A DNA stretch of 64,000 nt from Acanthopleura granulata (Eukaryota; Mollusca; Polyplacophora; Chitonida; Chitonidae), in assembly GCA_016165875.1 (NCBI GenBank), contig JABBOT010000005.1, positions 17,777,131-17,841,130 on the forward strand, read 5' to 3'. Under the pieces are notes generated by a model. That model searched no databases and was not told the origin of the DNA. It was given only the letters and a program-made list of their open reading frames with translations. Positions within the stretch are counted from its first letter, which is position 1. Every line of letters begins with the position of its first letter. Shown here piece after piece: positions 45,501-55,624 of this stretch. Both the position numbers and the translations under genes were made by a program.

Positions 45501-46125
45501 TGAAGGTTGAATACCATAAATATTGTTTGAGTGAGAGGTGGAAATAATAACCCACTCTAGGCATTGCGTCTCGTGGGTTTTCATTTCCACCTCTCATGAG
45601 AACAATATTTATGGTATCCAGCCTTTAATGTGCAATATTTTATTATTTTATCTTATCTAGCAGCATCATGACGTTGTGTACCTTAAAGAGTTTTTGGCAT
45701 TTTTTCGAGCGGTAGCATGTCACAGGCATGATTAGAGCGTGATGTCATGTACATGATGTCATGTACATGTTGTGCCTTCTTGTGTGACATGAGAATGTAG
45801 CAGTTGACTAAACTTGCCTTATGACGTCATTCTGCTGAGATCAGATTGAAACCTCATACTATAAAATGTTTCTTTTTTGATGTCATGATGTCTGGGTGTG
45901 CAGTATCAAGATGTGGTATTTCACCGTACAGTGAAAATAACACTTTTATCAGTGAAGGAAATGCCGGGATTTCACTGATGTGTAAATAATAATGAATTCT
46001 TACTGTTTTTGTTCCTTGATTAATCACAGTACAGGGAAGTTTGGCTGTTTTCCCTTTGTTTACTGTCACATCGGTTTCTGTATCAACTATCTGTGGCACT
46101 AATGGCTGTTTCAGGTCTTCCTCAC
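36281..46125 (-). CDS. Dpr-like two-Ig-domain cell-surface protein (6 exons, 5' end missing)
   Basis: Exons in transcript order: 46125-46004, 42077-41867, 40445-40416, 39694-39398, 37741-37718 and 36519-36281 (TAA). The first junction is phase 0 and all later ones phase 1, and the reading frame is open throughout. Ig1 carries AKLPCTV, VVWKRVD, LTIGTFPFVADPRI and NIWTLHIHRVQLSDAGRYEC followed by QVST, the Dpr/lachesin pattern. Ig2 carries IELICNATG, LDWFHNGDKI and LLIEKAKMTDKGDYICRV. An acidic linker (DEDIEEEEVP) joins them, and a Lys/Glu-rich stalk precedes a hydrophobic stretch. In insects such proteins pair with DIP receptors to specify synaptic partners. The signal-peptide exon was not found. 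Zig-8 or lachesin-like are alternative names. Confidence 0.88.
37718..37741 (-). CDS. 24-nt microexon: stalk
   Basis: A pyrimidine-rich acceptor (CTTTTGCTTTTCGCATGTCAAG) and a GTAAGC donor bracket CTGCCACAAATAACGTCAAG plus four bases, phase 1-1, adding about AATNNVKR. Skipping it keeps the frame with the last exon. Evidence is splice sites and phase only. Confidence 0.6.
37817..37852 (+). repeat. TA-rich microsatellite
   Basis: An alternating TA/TACA tract in the last intron of the Dpr-like gene. Confidence 0.85.
39398..39694 (-). CDS. Exon: Ig domain 2
   Basis: The 297-nt exon, phase 1-1, follows ACTTATAAG. It encodes VVLTGKKYVEIGQPIELICN, the LDWFHNGDKI core, a central YKSLELKS strand, KAKMTDKGDYICRVG and SILLFVLN, a complete Ig fold with one NATG sequon. 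Confidence 0.92.
40416..40445 (-). CDS. 30-nt microexon: acidic interdomain linker
   Basis: TTGAACAG|ATGAGGACATTG to GTACCAC|GTAAGTGA, phase 1-1. It adds DEDIEEEEVP between Ig1 and Ig2. Its length divisible by three makes optional inclusion frame-neutral. It is supported by both splice sites and matching phases, not by homology. Confidence 0.75.
41374..41630 (+). mobile_element. SINE family 1, full length
   Basis: The tRNA-like head CTGAGTCAGAGCGCGTTATT is followed by the B-box region GAGCTAAGTCCAG, body TCCACCCACCATAATGCTGG and tail AAGTAAATAAATAAATAAAT. It lies in the intron between the Ig1 exon and the 30-nt microexon of the Dpr-like gene. Confidence 0.88.
41867..42077 (-). CDS. Exon: remainder of Ig domain 1
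   Basis: The 211-nt exon, phase 0 to 1, follows TTTATCACAG. It encodes the core Trp (VVWKRVD), the DPRIST strand, the WTLHIHRVQLSDAGRYECQV signature and the closing FRLIVTG strand. Confidence 0.93.
42165..42235 (+). repeat. Dispersed repeat R3 copy
   Basis: TACATGTATTACTTTTGGTG then CTGCAAATTATATTTTTGTC and a GGATACCATC block match the copy at 8129. Confidence 0.6.
43714..44133. repeat. 84-bp minisatellite, 5 uniform copies
   Basis: CTCATGGCTCTG starts units at 43714, 43798, 43882, 43966 and 44050, exactly 84 bp apart. Copies 3-5 are almost identical. Decayed relatives (CTCATGGCTCCAG, GTGACTTGACTCTCATG) extend the array roughly to 43480-44400. It lies in the 3.9-kb intron inside Ig1 of the Dpr-like gene. 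Confidence 0.95.
44882..44911 (+). mobile_element. SINE family 1, tail remnant
   Basis: Only ACATAAAACACCAAATAAAT and its short tail remain. Confidence 0.5.
45483..45993. repeat. Hairpin-ended interspersed repeat, copy 1
   Basis: Begins AGAGGATATTGTACAGTGAA, continues with a stem made by TTGAATACCATAAATATTGT and its inverse around 45600, and ends GGGATTTCACTGATGTGTAA. It shares both ends and order with 48387-48906. Its right edge is about 10 bp from the Ig1 exon donor of the Dpr-like gene. Confidence 0.75.
46004..46125 (-). CDS. Exon: start of Ig domain 1
   Basis: The 122-nt exon after CCATTACAG begins in phase 1 and encodes EEDLKQPLVPQIVDTETDVT, then the B strand KGKTAKLPCTVINQGTKT. It ends in phase 0 at a GTAAGA donor. 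The intron begins about 10 bp before an interspersed repeat. Confidence 0.88.
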
Positions 46126-46195
46126 CTGTAATGGAGAAAAAGTACACAAATATTTAAAACTGTTAACAGACAATTCATTGATTTCATATATGAAG

Positions 46196-46464
46196 ATTTA
46201 TTTATTTATTTATATGATTGGCGTTTTACGCTGTACTTAAGAATATTTCATTTGTACAGCGGCGACCAGCATTATGTTGGGAGAAAACCGCGCAGAGCCT
46301 GGGGGAAACCCACGACCATCTGCAGGTTGCTGGCAGATGTTCCCACATACGGCCGGAGAGAAAGCCAGGATGGGCTAGACTTGACCTCACAGCGACCGCA
46401 TTGGTGAGAGGCACTGGGGCATTGTGCTGTGCTGGCGTGCTAACTGACAGAGCCACCGAGGCTC
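46196..46464 (-). mobile_element. SINE family 1, full length
   Basis: Reversed tail TTTATTTATTTATTTATATG, core GCGGCGACCAGCATTATGTT, and tRNA-like head ending GCTAACTGACAGAGCCACCG. An 83-codon reading frame across it is a by-product of the repeat. Confidence 0.9.
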
Positions 46465-48386
46465 TTTAGAGTTGCTGTATTGACAATAAGGCAGTCACAG
46501 ATTGGAAGAGCATATTGTTGAATTATACAGAAATACTCTACTTCAGTTCAGATCAGATTGCAGTAAAATTGTTTGTCATAGATCAGTTTGTTCACACAGT
46601 TTAGAGAAGACATTAATGTTAAAACCAAACTGTCCCTTGTAACCCAGGGTGCAGAATATTATGCATTTTTTCATTTTTAAGACAAATATAATGATCAGCC
46701 AAATGCGTGCATTCATTGTAAGAGCTGTATAGAAGTGACAGAACAATTACTGTTGATTACAGTGTTCCCTGCTTTGTATCAAATTACGCTTCTCTTTACA
46801 TGGAAAGGTGCATATTGAAGGAGTGCAATATACACCTGTATGCCTGACACAGCATAGGCTGTACATGTAAGTTTTGATGAAATTTTGATGTCTTGAAATC
46901 TTATTGCTATGCACATACATGAATATGCCTTCAGATTGATTCTGACAATTTTGATTACATCTAACTCCATTTCTGTGAGAACTGTGAGAAGTTATGTTTG
47001 CTATGGTGGGAAATCTGTCAGCTTCCATGTTTGGGTATCTGAGACAAAGGAAAACTGGCTCTTGCACGGCTTGCAGCCAGTGATTAGATTCCTAGATCGA
47101 TGGAACAATTTGTGATATTATTTGCTAAACTTGAGTAATTTCCTCTGGTAATTTTGGTAATTGATGTACGGTTAGATGGTAGGATTCGGAGCTGTTTAAC
47201 GTAATTACACACTGCTTCTTTTTGAATTAATTCAGAATCTCATCCAAAACAGGGCTTATGAATATGCATGAAGCAATCTGCTAGAAGACCTTGATGATCT
47301 CCCTTATCTATGTTTGTATATAAATACAGTTATTATACCACATACTCCATTGCTTCACGGACATTGTCTTTAGGGGCAAGCGTTGTTACATTCCTTCCGG
47401 CTTAATCACTATCTCTCCAGGCTGAGCACGATTGCGGTTGAAAAATTGTGGTTCATTTGTTAAGCAAATACCGGAGAGGCTGTAGTTGTGCACATTGTCT
47501 GTTTATACAGTGTGAAAATGTGGCATGGTGAAGCACCGAAAATGTTTGACAAGCATGTTTTCGATTTATTCCAATTTTACAAAGGCTGAAGAGTTCAGAG
47601 CTGGATATAATGGCAAGAAAGAAATTCATTTGAACAGCAACATCCGAAAGTGAATGGATGAAAACAAATTTTTTGAGGACCTGTGCTAGTGATGGCATGC
47701 AGGGGTGAAGGGTGGGATGAGAGGCAATATTTTCAACACTTTACTAATACAAAATGAATTTCTCAGAGTGAGGAGTTGAGTTTATGTCAGTGAATACTTT
47801 TTATCCTATAAAGTCACCCCTAACTCTCCATGTAGAAGAAGTATATTCCAACTAAATTAGTCTCCTCACAATGTTAGAGGATTCCAATGCAAATGTTTTG
47901 CTTCTTGTAGCAAGTTTTCACAATGTCAGTAAACACAAATCTTTTGCCAACAGGCAAGTGTTCCATGAATTGATGAGTTGATCAAGATTGGTCCTGTTTT
48001 TATGTTGCAAGTTTTCACATTTTATGCGTCATGATCTTAAAGATTGATAAATTTATTACACATTGTGATGTTATAAGTGTGTTTTTTGGAGAAATTAATT
48101 TGCTTGTCGAATAACTGTTAACTTTTACCAGTTATACTTTTTGTTGGTTGTCATAAAGTTAATAGGCTTTGCCACTTTGCCAAATATTGTAAAATTTAAA
48201 GCAATCTGCATGGATTCTTTTAAAGGAACATCTCAACTTGAACGTTAAAAGAAAAGTGAGATGAGTGTATTGTACAGCTACCACAGAAATGACTTGGCAA
48301 TCAGACTTGTACAGCTGGGAGCACCAACTTTTACTTCAGAAAGCAAAGAACATTTTAGCGGAATGAAGAAGAGTGTGCTACATATA

Positions 48387-48906
48387 GAGGATATTGCACA
48401 GTGAAGGTTGAATACCATAAATATTGTTCGAGAGAGAAGTGGAAAAGATAACCCGCGAGACGCGAAATTGGTTATCATTTCCACCTTTCACGAGAGCAAT
48501 ATTTATGGTATTCAACCATCACTACAATGAACTGCTTATTATTTATACTTGAACAGTGTCATGATTCTGTGTATAGAAAGAAGTTTTGAGCAATGTTTTA
48601 GCTGCAGGCCTTCAAAGATCTCTCAGTAGTGTGACATCGTAGCAGTAAACATGATCTCTAGTATGATGTTTCTTCCGTGAATATAGCAATCCACCAGACT
48701 TGTATTATGATGCCATCCCAGTGCGCTCAGATTGGAACGTCATAAAAACAAAGTGTTTCATTTTTGACGCCACGGCGTCTGGATCATGGGTCAAGGTCAC
48801 CGGCAGTGTAATATCAAAATGTAATAACAAAAGTGAAATCTAACTAGTGAAGATATCACTTTTATGAGTGATGGAAATATTGGGATTTCACTGATGTGTA
48901 AATAAT
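48387..48906. repeat. Hairpin-ended interspersed repeat, copy 2
   Basis: Same start (AGAGGATATTGCACAGTGAA), a near-perfect stem of about 45 bp between 48408 and 48525, and the same end (GGGATTTCACTGATGTGTAA) as copy 1. The internal part is diverged. No terminal inverted repeats are seen. Confidence 0.75.
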
Positions 48907-50503
48907 AAATATAGAATTCTGGATTGTGTCGGCCTGTCTCAAGGGTGAAGTCAGCTTGCATCGTGCAAATCCATGCTGATGTGTACACTGGGTTTAGGTT
49001 TTGATCGACAGCCAATCAAAGTTCAAGTTGGAGCACAAACCATGCTGAGAGGTGACATGCTCGATGTCCATCCAGAAGATTAACAACCAATAGGAACTCT
49101 TTCCCAGAGCTTAATGCTCCAACAAGGATTAACCAGGAGTAAATGCAAGTATGGCTGATATTCATCTTTACTTCACACATGCTGTATAACTTTTTTGTAA
49201 TTTAAACAACTCAACTGAATAAAATCAGACTTCTGTTTTTGTTCTGGCCCCATGGAAATCAAAGGTTTGTGGAATGATAAATGTCAAAGTATAAAACATT
49301 GAGTGGCCTTTTGTTTTTAAACAATTAACTCATAACAGGCCATCAAGGTTTATTGCCAAATTTCAAATTAAATTTAATCAAATTCATTGAGTCATATCTG
49401 TTGATGCCAGATCCTGGCAGAGCCAGGCTTTTGATAGGGTTGATATATGCATGCATTTGCCAAATGCAAATCTCGTTTTACCAGAAGTGATGAGGCAATC
49501 ATTCAGCCTGCTAAATGGCGAGTTCTCTATCCATGAGGGGCTGCCGAAACGCTGGATCATAAAGCATTTCTGCAGGACATCGGTTTAACTGTAGTCTTGA
49601 TTTCTTGATTTAAAATCCCATGCCTTTTGTGTACCAGGTCCAACTTTTTCGTCGTCCCAAGCAACACAAGTCATGCATCCCAATTCAAATTTAAAACTAC
49701 TTCAATTTCCACACCTAGGTGGAGCCAATGTGGCTCAATTTTCTACACTTGCACCATTAAGCCTGACTTGTACTCTTGAAAAACATTGCTTTGGTAAAAT
49801 TGATGTTTCCTTAGTTTTAACGGTAGACACTGGTCGGAGGAATACCAGATGACTGCCAATACTGATGTATAAGGATATTACATTCTCTGTGAACGATTTT
49901 AAATTCTTTCACCATCATTTATGCAAAGATTGCATGTTGTTGCCCAGGAGTTTTTATGTCATTATATCATAGGACTAGCACAAAGGTTGTGTTTTTTTTG
50001 GTAATTATTCTTTTTGATGCTAGCTGCCATGACATTTGTTCTGCATTAGGGTGACTCAGTGGCCTTTTGTCCACTTCAGCGGCAGGTGAGTCACTCATCA
50101 GGGGGCACCACTCTGCCTCCCCCTTCACCCTCTACCTTTCCTAGTAGCATTGACATTTGGTGCACAGAGCCCAAGCCATCAATATTCACCATTGTCAGCG
50201 GGAGTACAAAGCAGTCAGCTGTAATATATTCGTGTGCACTTAAACGTCCCGTACCCTGGCTACATGGGTTGCGCCCAGACAGATAGGCTACGCCGTGATA
50301 ACGGCTCTCAGCGGCAGTTGAACCGCGCGTGCCATAAGCCGCAGGTTTTTATGTATTATGCTGTATTGACACAGTAAATTAACAAGTGAATTGGGAGTTG
50401 GAACAGTGCAGTAGAGCTGTGCAGATGGCTGAACAAAACTGCCCCTATAATCATTATTCACAGCCCTGACAATGGACGCACTAACTTGAAAGTCTTCAAC
50501 ACT

Positions 50504-50516
50504 TCTAAAATTTTTA

Positions 50517-50553
<37 letters not shown>

Positions 50554-50587
50554 AATCTAGTGGACAATGTCTCTAAAATTTTTATTA
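50504..50587 (-). mobile_element. Tiny poly(A) retroinsertion with 16-bp target duplication
   Basis: TCTAAAATTTTTATTA occurs exactly at 50504-50519 and 50572-50587. Between the copies lie 32 T residues (50521-50552) and 19 nt, GAATCTAGTGGACAATGTC. On the minus strand this is a short sequence followed by poly(A), as left by LINE-driven retroposition with extreme 5' truncation. Confidence 0.75.
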
Positions 50588-52123
50588 TTTGTTTTGTTTT
50601 CTTCATTTTTTTATTTGGCATTAAGACGATAATGCCTCAGCATTGTGGGTGGGTGGAATAATTTTTAAAACTTCAATCCACTTTAGCTGAATATACTAAT
50701 GTAGTGAATGCATCAGGGCACACAATGCTTTGCTGGTGGCCCAATTTGACCTCTCAAGTCTGCCGACTGCTAAGGTCATGACCTCACACACGAGTTACCA
50801 GCTGGGTCAGCATTTAATGGCTGACAATGTCAACTTAATTGAACACTTTGAGAATCTGGTAAAAGAGTCTTGTGTGACTATCATGAAATGTAAACTGGGT
50901 TTTAGTTGGAACACCCTTGAGCTGGACCAGTTGAATAGCAGCAGCATGATTGGATGTGTGTATAAGTATATACTTTTATCTGTTTGAATAGATAAGTTAT
51001 CTGAATGCTTATTGTACACTGAATCACAGAAGCATATCCACGTTTAAGTCTTTATACTCTGAATTTGTCAGGTATACTTATGTAGGTGACTTGTCATCCA
51101 ACAAACTTTTTACTCAGGGTATGTTAATCTTTAGAGCTTTAGGGCTTCAAAGCTCTTGTATCGAAAGGATTTTTTGTTTCAGATCTAAAATCTTCAGGCA
51201 TTTGAGTCCGTGCTTTGGAGTGTTTTGAGTGTCACCAATGTCGTTCTTGTATTTGAAACATGTATTGAAATTACCATACGGTCTTCTTCTGAACAATGCC
51301 GTGTGTTTCTTTTCTTCACAAAGAAACACATGAACTGTTAGCTTCAAAATTGCATTGTTATAAATAATTATGTTATGAGAAAATATTTGAAAAGAATTCA
51401 TAGTCGCATATTGTCTACAAGGAACTCACCAGTTTGTCTTACAATTGTGTTGACAATCATATGGATACCACATCATTTTCTGTGATGTATTTATGACAAA
51501 TGCCTTGGTTTCTGGGGCAGAATGTAATTATTACAGAAAAAATATTTTCTTCCCTGCTTAGTTAAGTGTTAACTAACAGTCTTTCTTCAACAGTGTGCTG
51601 GATTTTATGCTATGGTACATTTGAAAATCATCATAAAATTGTTTCGTTGAGCAGCTTTCTTCAGGCAAAGAGGAATGAAAGTGACAAACAAAAAGAGAGA
51701 GAAACAGCATGGCAGGTTAGCAGTCATATGACATATATCAATCAGTTGGCGTAAAAGTAAAACCATATGAGTTCCTGGGTGGCCACACTTTGTCCTGACA
51801 TGTTTGCAGTTGGGGATTTGGACTGTTACAATAGGGTGCTTAGTGAATTGTGGAGGAGATGGAGAGAGTGGATCTTTTTTTTCTCTGTAGTTACTCCTGC
51901 TACTGTGTGTCCATGTGGAGAGGTGGCCCACTTAACTTTGTAACAATGTTTGACAGAAAGCAGCACAACAGCAGAGAGAATTGAACTGCAGCATACATGT
52001 AGATATTCCTGTGATAAAAAAAAAAAATACAACAAGTTTCTGTTGTTTAATCCAAACAGTGAAAAAGTGAATAATGCCTGTACATGTATGCTGTATTCAC
52101 CCTAAAAATTTGATCCGAAAAAT

Positions 52124-52245
52124 TACATATTACTTTTGGTGCTAAAGCTTACATTTCACCAGTAGGATAACCATCCTCAAAACACCTTCACAAAATCAAT
52201 GCAGAACTGTGTGAATCTGGCAAAATGAGTAACTTTGTCATGGAC
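52124..52245 (+). repeat. Dispersed repeat R3 copy
   Basis: ATATTACTTTTGGTGCTAAA, GCTTACATTTCACCAGTAGG and a CAAAACACCTTCACAAAATC block; similar order to the copies at 8129 and 54045. Confidence 0.6.
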
Positions 52246-54044
52246 ATTCTTAAAATTTTAGGTCATATACAATATTTATATATTGTTGAGACTTTTTCTC
52301 TACATGTTCACAAGAACTGATATTTATCACACATGTGTTGACAGTTTGGTGAGATGTTTGACCTGACTGCCTTGTTGGTAGCCTGTCAGGCAGCAGACGA
52401 ACAGTGTGTACATGTGCATATGCTATGCACCTACACAGCACACAGCAGGCATTCTTTCGTGATAGCCCATTCTGCCATACCAAAGGCCGCTGAAAATGTT
52501 GTCTGGTGCATTCGGTGCAAACAAAGTCTTTGTGTAAAGCTTGAGGAAATGTCACTTTGTTGTGATAAAGCTGTGGAGAGGAAACATTACGTCATGTTCG
52601 ACTTGCGCAGAGTCGTTCCACGTGCCGCGAGGAACCTGGAGGTGCCAGACTGCATGGTACCTACAGCTAAGGCTGCATGAACAATGTTGAACACAACCTG
52701 GCACTTTGTGACACGGTTTTGCACTTATAACCTGTCAAAAAGGAAGTCTCTGTGTATAGCTTACATGTCACCGAGTAGCAGCTTGTGTCCATAGTGATGG
52801 TTACAAATTTGTAGCAGATGCTTTCGTGACAATTTGGCACCTCCTGTGTGTAAGGGATGGCCACATGCAGGAACTAAAGATCACATCCATGCAAATGATT
52901 TATAATGGAGGCTTGATGCTTAAACAGAAAAATTTTTGAAATCAAATCTTTCTGTCTTCCAAGAAAGGGCTGGAAGACCACACGTACATGTGGTATGCAA
53001 ATGGCAAAATGTACCCACCCTGTTTAAAATTTTTCTTCAATTCAAACCTTCCAGATGTTGGAAGTAAACTTCGCAAAAGAAAAAAAAACCCAGAAAGAGC
53101 TTAAGGACTATGGTACCCAAGTGTAAAAAAATGTAACCACTCTGTGTGAAAATTTCTTGAATTCAACGCTCGCAGATGTTGAAAAAAACTTGTTCAGAGA
53201 ATTATGCCAAGCTACAAAACGTTGCTCTTAACCTGTATTTATTCCAAAGAAGTCGATGCCAGTTGGATAGGGAAGAAACCAATGATACCAGTCGTTGAAA
53301 GGCAGTTTAGAGACCTCTAATGAACTGTATTGATTTAATCAAGTCAATTGGTGGAGAGCTGTTGTAGTTTTGGCAGGCTGGAGTACACGGTTGCTGTCAT
53401 TGGACCATCTTTAAGATGTGCTCTTCCACTACCTATCAAATGGACAAGAGGACTAGATTTTCTATACCTAGTTATGGTTTCATTGGGCAGTAGAATTTGA
53501 AACCATCTTGTTAGGGAAGCATCCCTCTCTGGAATGATTAAACAGAGGCTTTTAAATTGGGACAAAGAATAAGCTGGTTGTTTGCTTGTGGATGATATCA
53601 CTGGGAGCCATGGAGAATATATCCATACATTGTACATACTGTGTTATTAAGAAATAAGGTCATAAATTTGTTTTCATACAGTAGTGAAAATGAACCCTAG
53701 CTGTCTCATGTAAATTGTCATGAAAGGGCTTGAGGAGGACAACCCTAATATTCTTCGTCCTTTCAAACAATATTTACCTGGTCTGTTTTCAAGTTTTATC
53801 ACATTGTGCCCTTTATTTATTACTGTACAATTTATGGGCTGGTTTTAAGACACTTGATGGATTGATGGCACTTGATTAGCATATTATTATTGACATGTGG
53901 CCGTAAAATCATGGAGCATGATACGAAACTGGGGAAAAGTGCATATCTACATGTAGGTACATGTGTGGCATGGAGCAAATTGGACCTAGCACTCTGTTTG
54001 ACCTAAATTTTCATGCCAAAGAAAAGTGTTATTGGGGCATATAA

Positions 54045-54190
54045 AGGTCATAAAATATTAATTTAGGATCTGAAACTGACATGTCTCTAGTAGGATATCA
54101 TCTGGCCTTCCAAAGAAATCTCTGAACACCTTTCGAAGGCCAGTAATATGGAACTCTCAGAATCAGAAAAATTGAGCAACATCAAAGTCA
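54045..54190 (+). repeat. Dispersed repeat R3 copy
   Basis: GGTCATAAAATATTAATTTA, GGATCTGAAACTGACATGTC and AGTAGGATATCATCTGGCCT match the other R3 copies; AATGACCTAAAACTTCGTC follows at about 54300. Confidence 0.6.
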
Positions 54191-55600
54191 CATACAGTAG
54201 GCAGTATATATGCATATTCAGATGATGCTCTCAAAAATGGCTACCTCATTATATATAAAAATGCAATTATTCTGTTGAGTACTAGGTGGCAAATTACTGT
54301 AAATGACCTAAAACTTCGTCAGTGACAAGGTTGGACATTTCGCCTGATTCCGAAGGTTCTGCTGATATTCCACTTGAGAACTGTAAGTTTCAGCATGAAG
54401 AGTTACATTGCATGGTCTTTATTTGTCCAGGGAACATTCACTTTTATGGTCTAAATTATAGATCAAACACATTAAGTAAAAGATAGCCCTTTTTTAACCA
54501 TTCTCAATATCAAGGTAACATACTAGTATTGCGTGTGTGGAAAATTGCACTAGCTTCAGAAAATGTGTTGGGCAGGAAAACATGACACCCAAAACATGTT
54601 ATAACCATTACCAGTACATCTGTCACACCCTACAGGCCTTAAGGCCATGGTTTGTTCATTTGTTGTTTCTGATCATTATGTTCGTATATCAATTTCTGTT
54701 CTTTTTTGGAAGAATTATACGTCATGTGCGAAATAAAAATTGTCGTTTTACAAAATATTTTCAGTCATCCATGATATCTTTCCTCATTTTAGATTTTAGC
54801 CCTTTGGTTTGGGTGAACCTTTTGCTTCACATTGTACATGTATGATCACTAAGTTTGTGTAAGTATGGCCTTGCAGTTTTATCACTCTGTTCTTTCAGAA
54901 GTGGGGTAAATGTTGTCAGTAATTGGTGTTTATAAATTGCACTGTTGACAGTATATATGTGTCATGGAAGTATCAAACTACACTAATTGTTTCCTTTATT
55001 TAAATGTACACATGTGTGAAGAGAGATGACTACTTTTTCCTCATTCGTACGAGTGCCAAAAAGGATGCCTGTTATGTAAGTAATGAAAATCTGATTGATA
55101 TGCAAGTAGACAAAAGTACATGTATACCTTGTCATGTCTTTTGCATGAAAAGGCAAATAAGGATCGTAGACAACTTTCTCTACCATCCTAACCATTTTTA
55201 AATCTTTTAAAACGTCTTTTTCTAAGATGAATAAAATTTTCAAAATCAGACAAAATGATTAACAGAGTCTTTTTTGAAATTTTAATAGCTCATGTACACG
55301 TAAAGTAAGTTGTGATCAAAGAAATGAAACCTTTGCGTCAAGAACAAAATGTCTTCGATATGGTACGCTTGGCATGTGAAGATTCCAACCTGGAGAATAT
55401 ATATGCTGTTACAGTACAAGTCTGTGAAAGAGGACAGGACATGTTCTTATACAGGAATTATTTATTCTTTAGTTAACTAAAATATCTATGGGGTATATAT
55501 TGACCTAAAAATGACCAGTTGTTTTAAGTTGAGGTAAAGTGCTAACACCATGTAGGCTTGTGTTTGTTTATGTTTGAATTCCTCCCTGGAATGTAACTCT

Positions 55601-55624
55601 GTGTGTGTGTGTGTGTGTGTGTGT
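55601..55624 (+). repeat. (GT)12 microsatellite
   Basis: Twelve uninterrupted GT dinucleotides. Confidence 0.95.

Noticed and set aside
50041..50340. GC-richer stretch with a 75-codon frame and inverted GTGACTCA/TGAGTCAC words
   Set aside because: Possibly a decayed repeat; no second copy in the window and no coding support.
52354..52680. 108-codon plus-strand reading frame
   Set aside because: No recognised motif, no splice partners and no relation to neighbours; consistent with chance.
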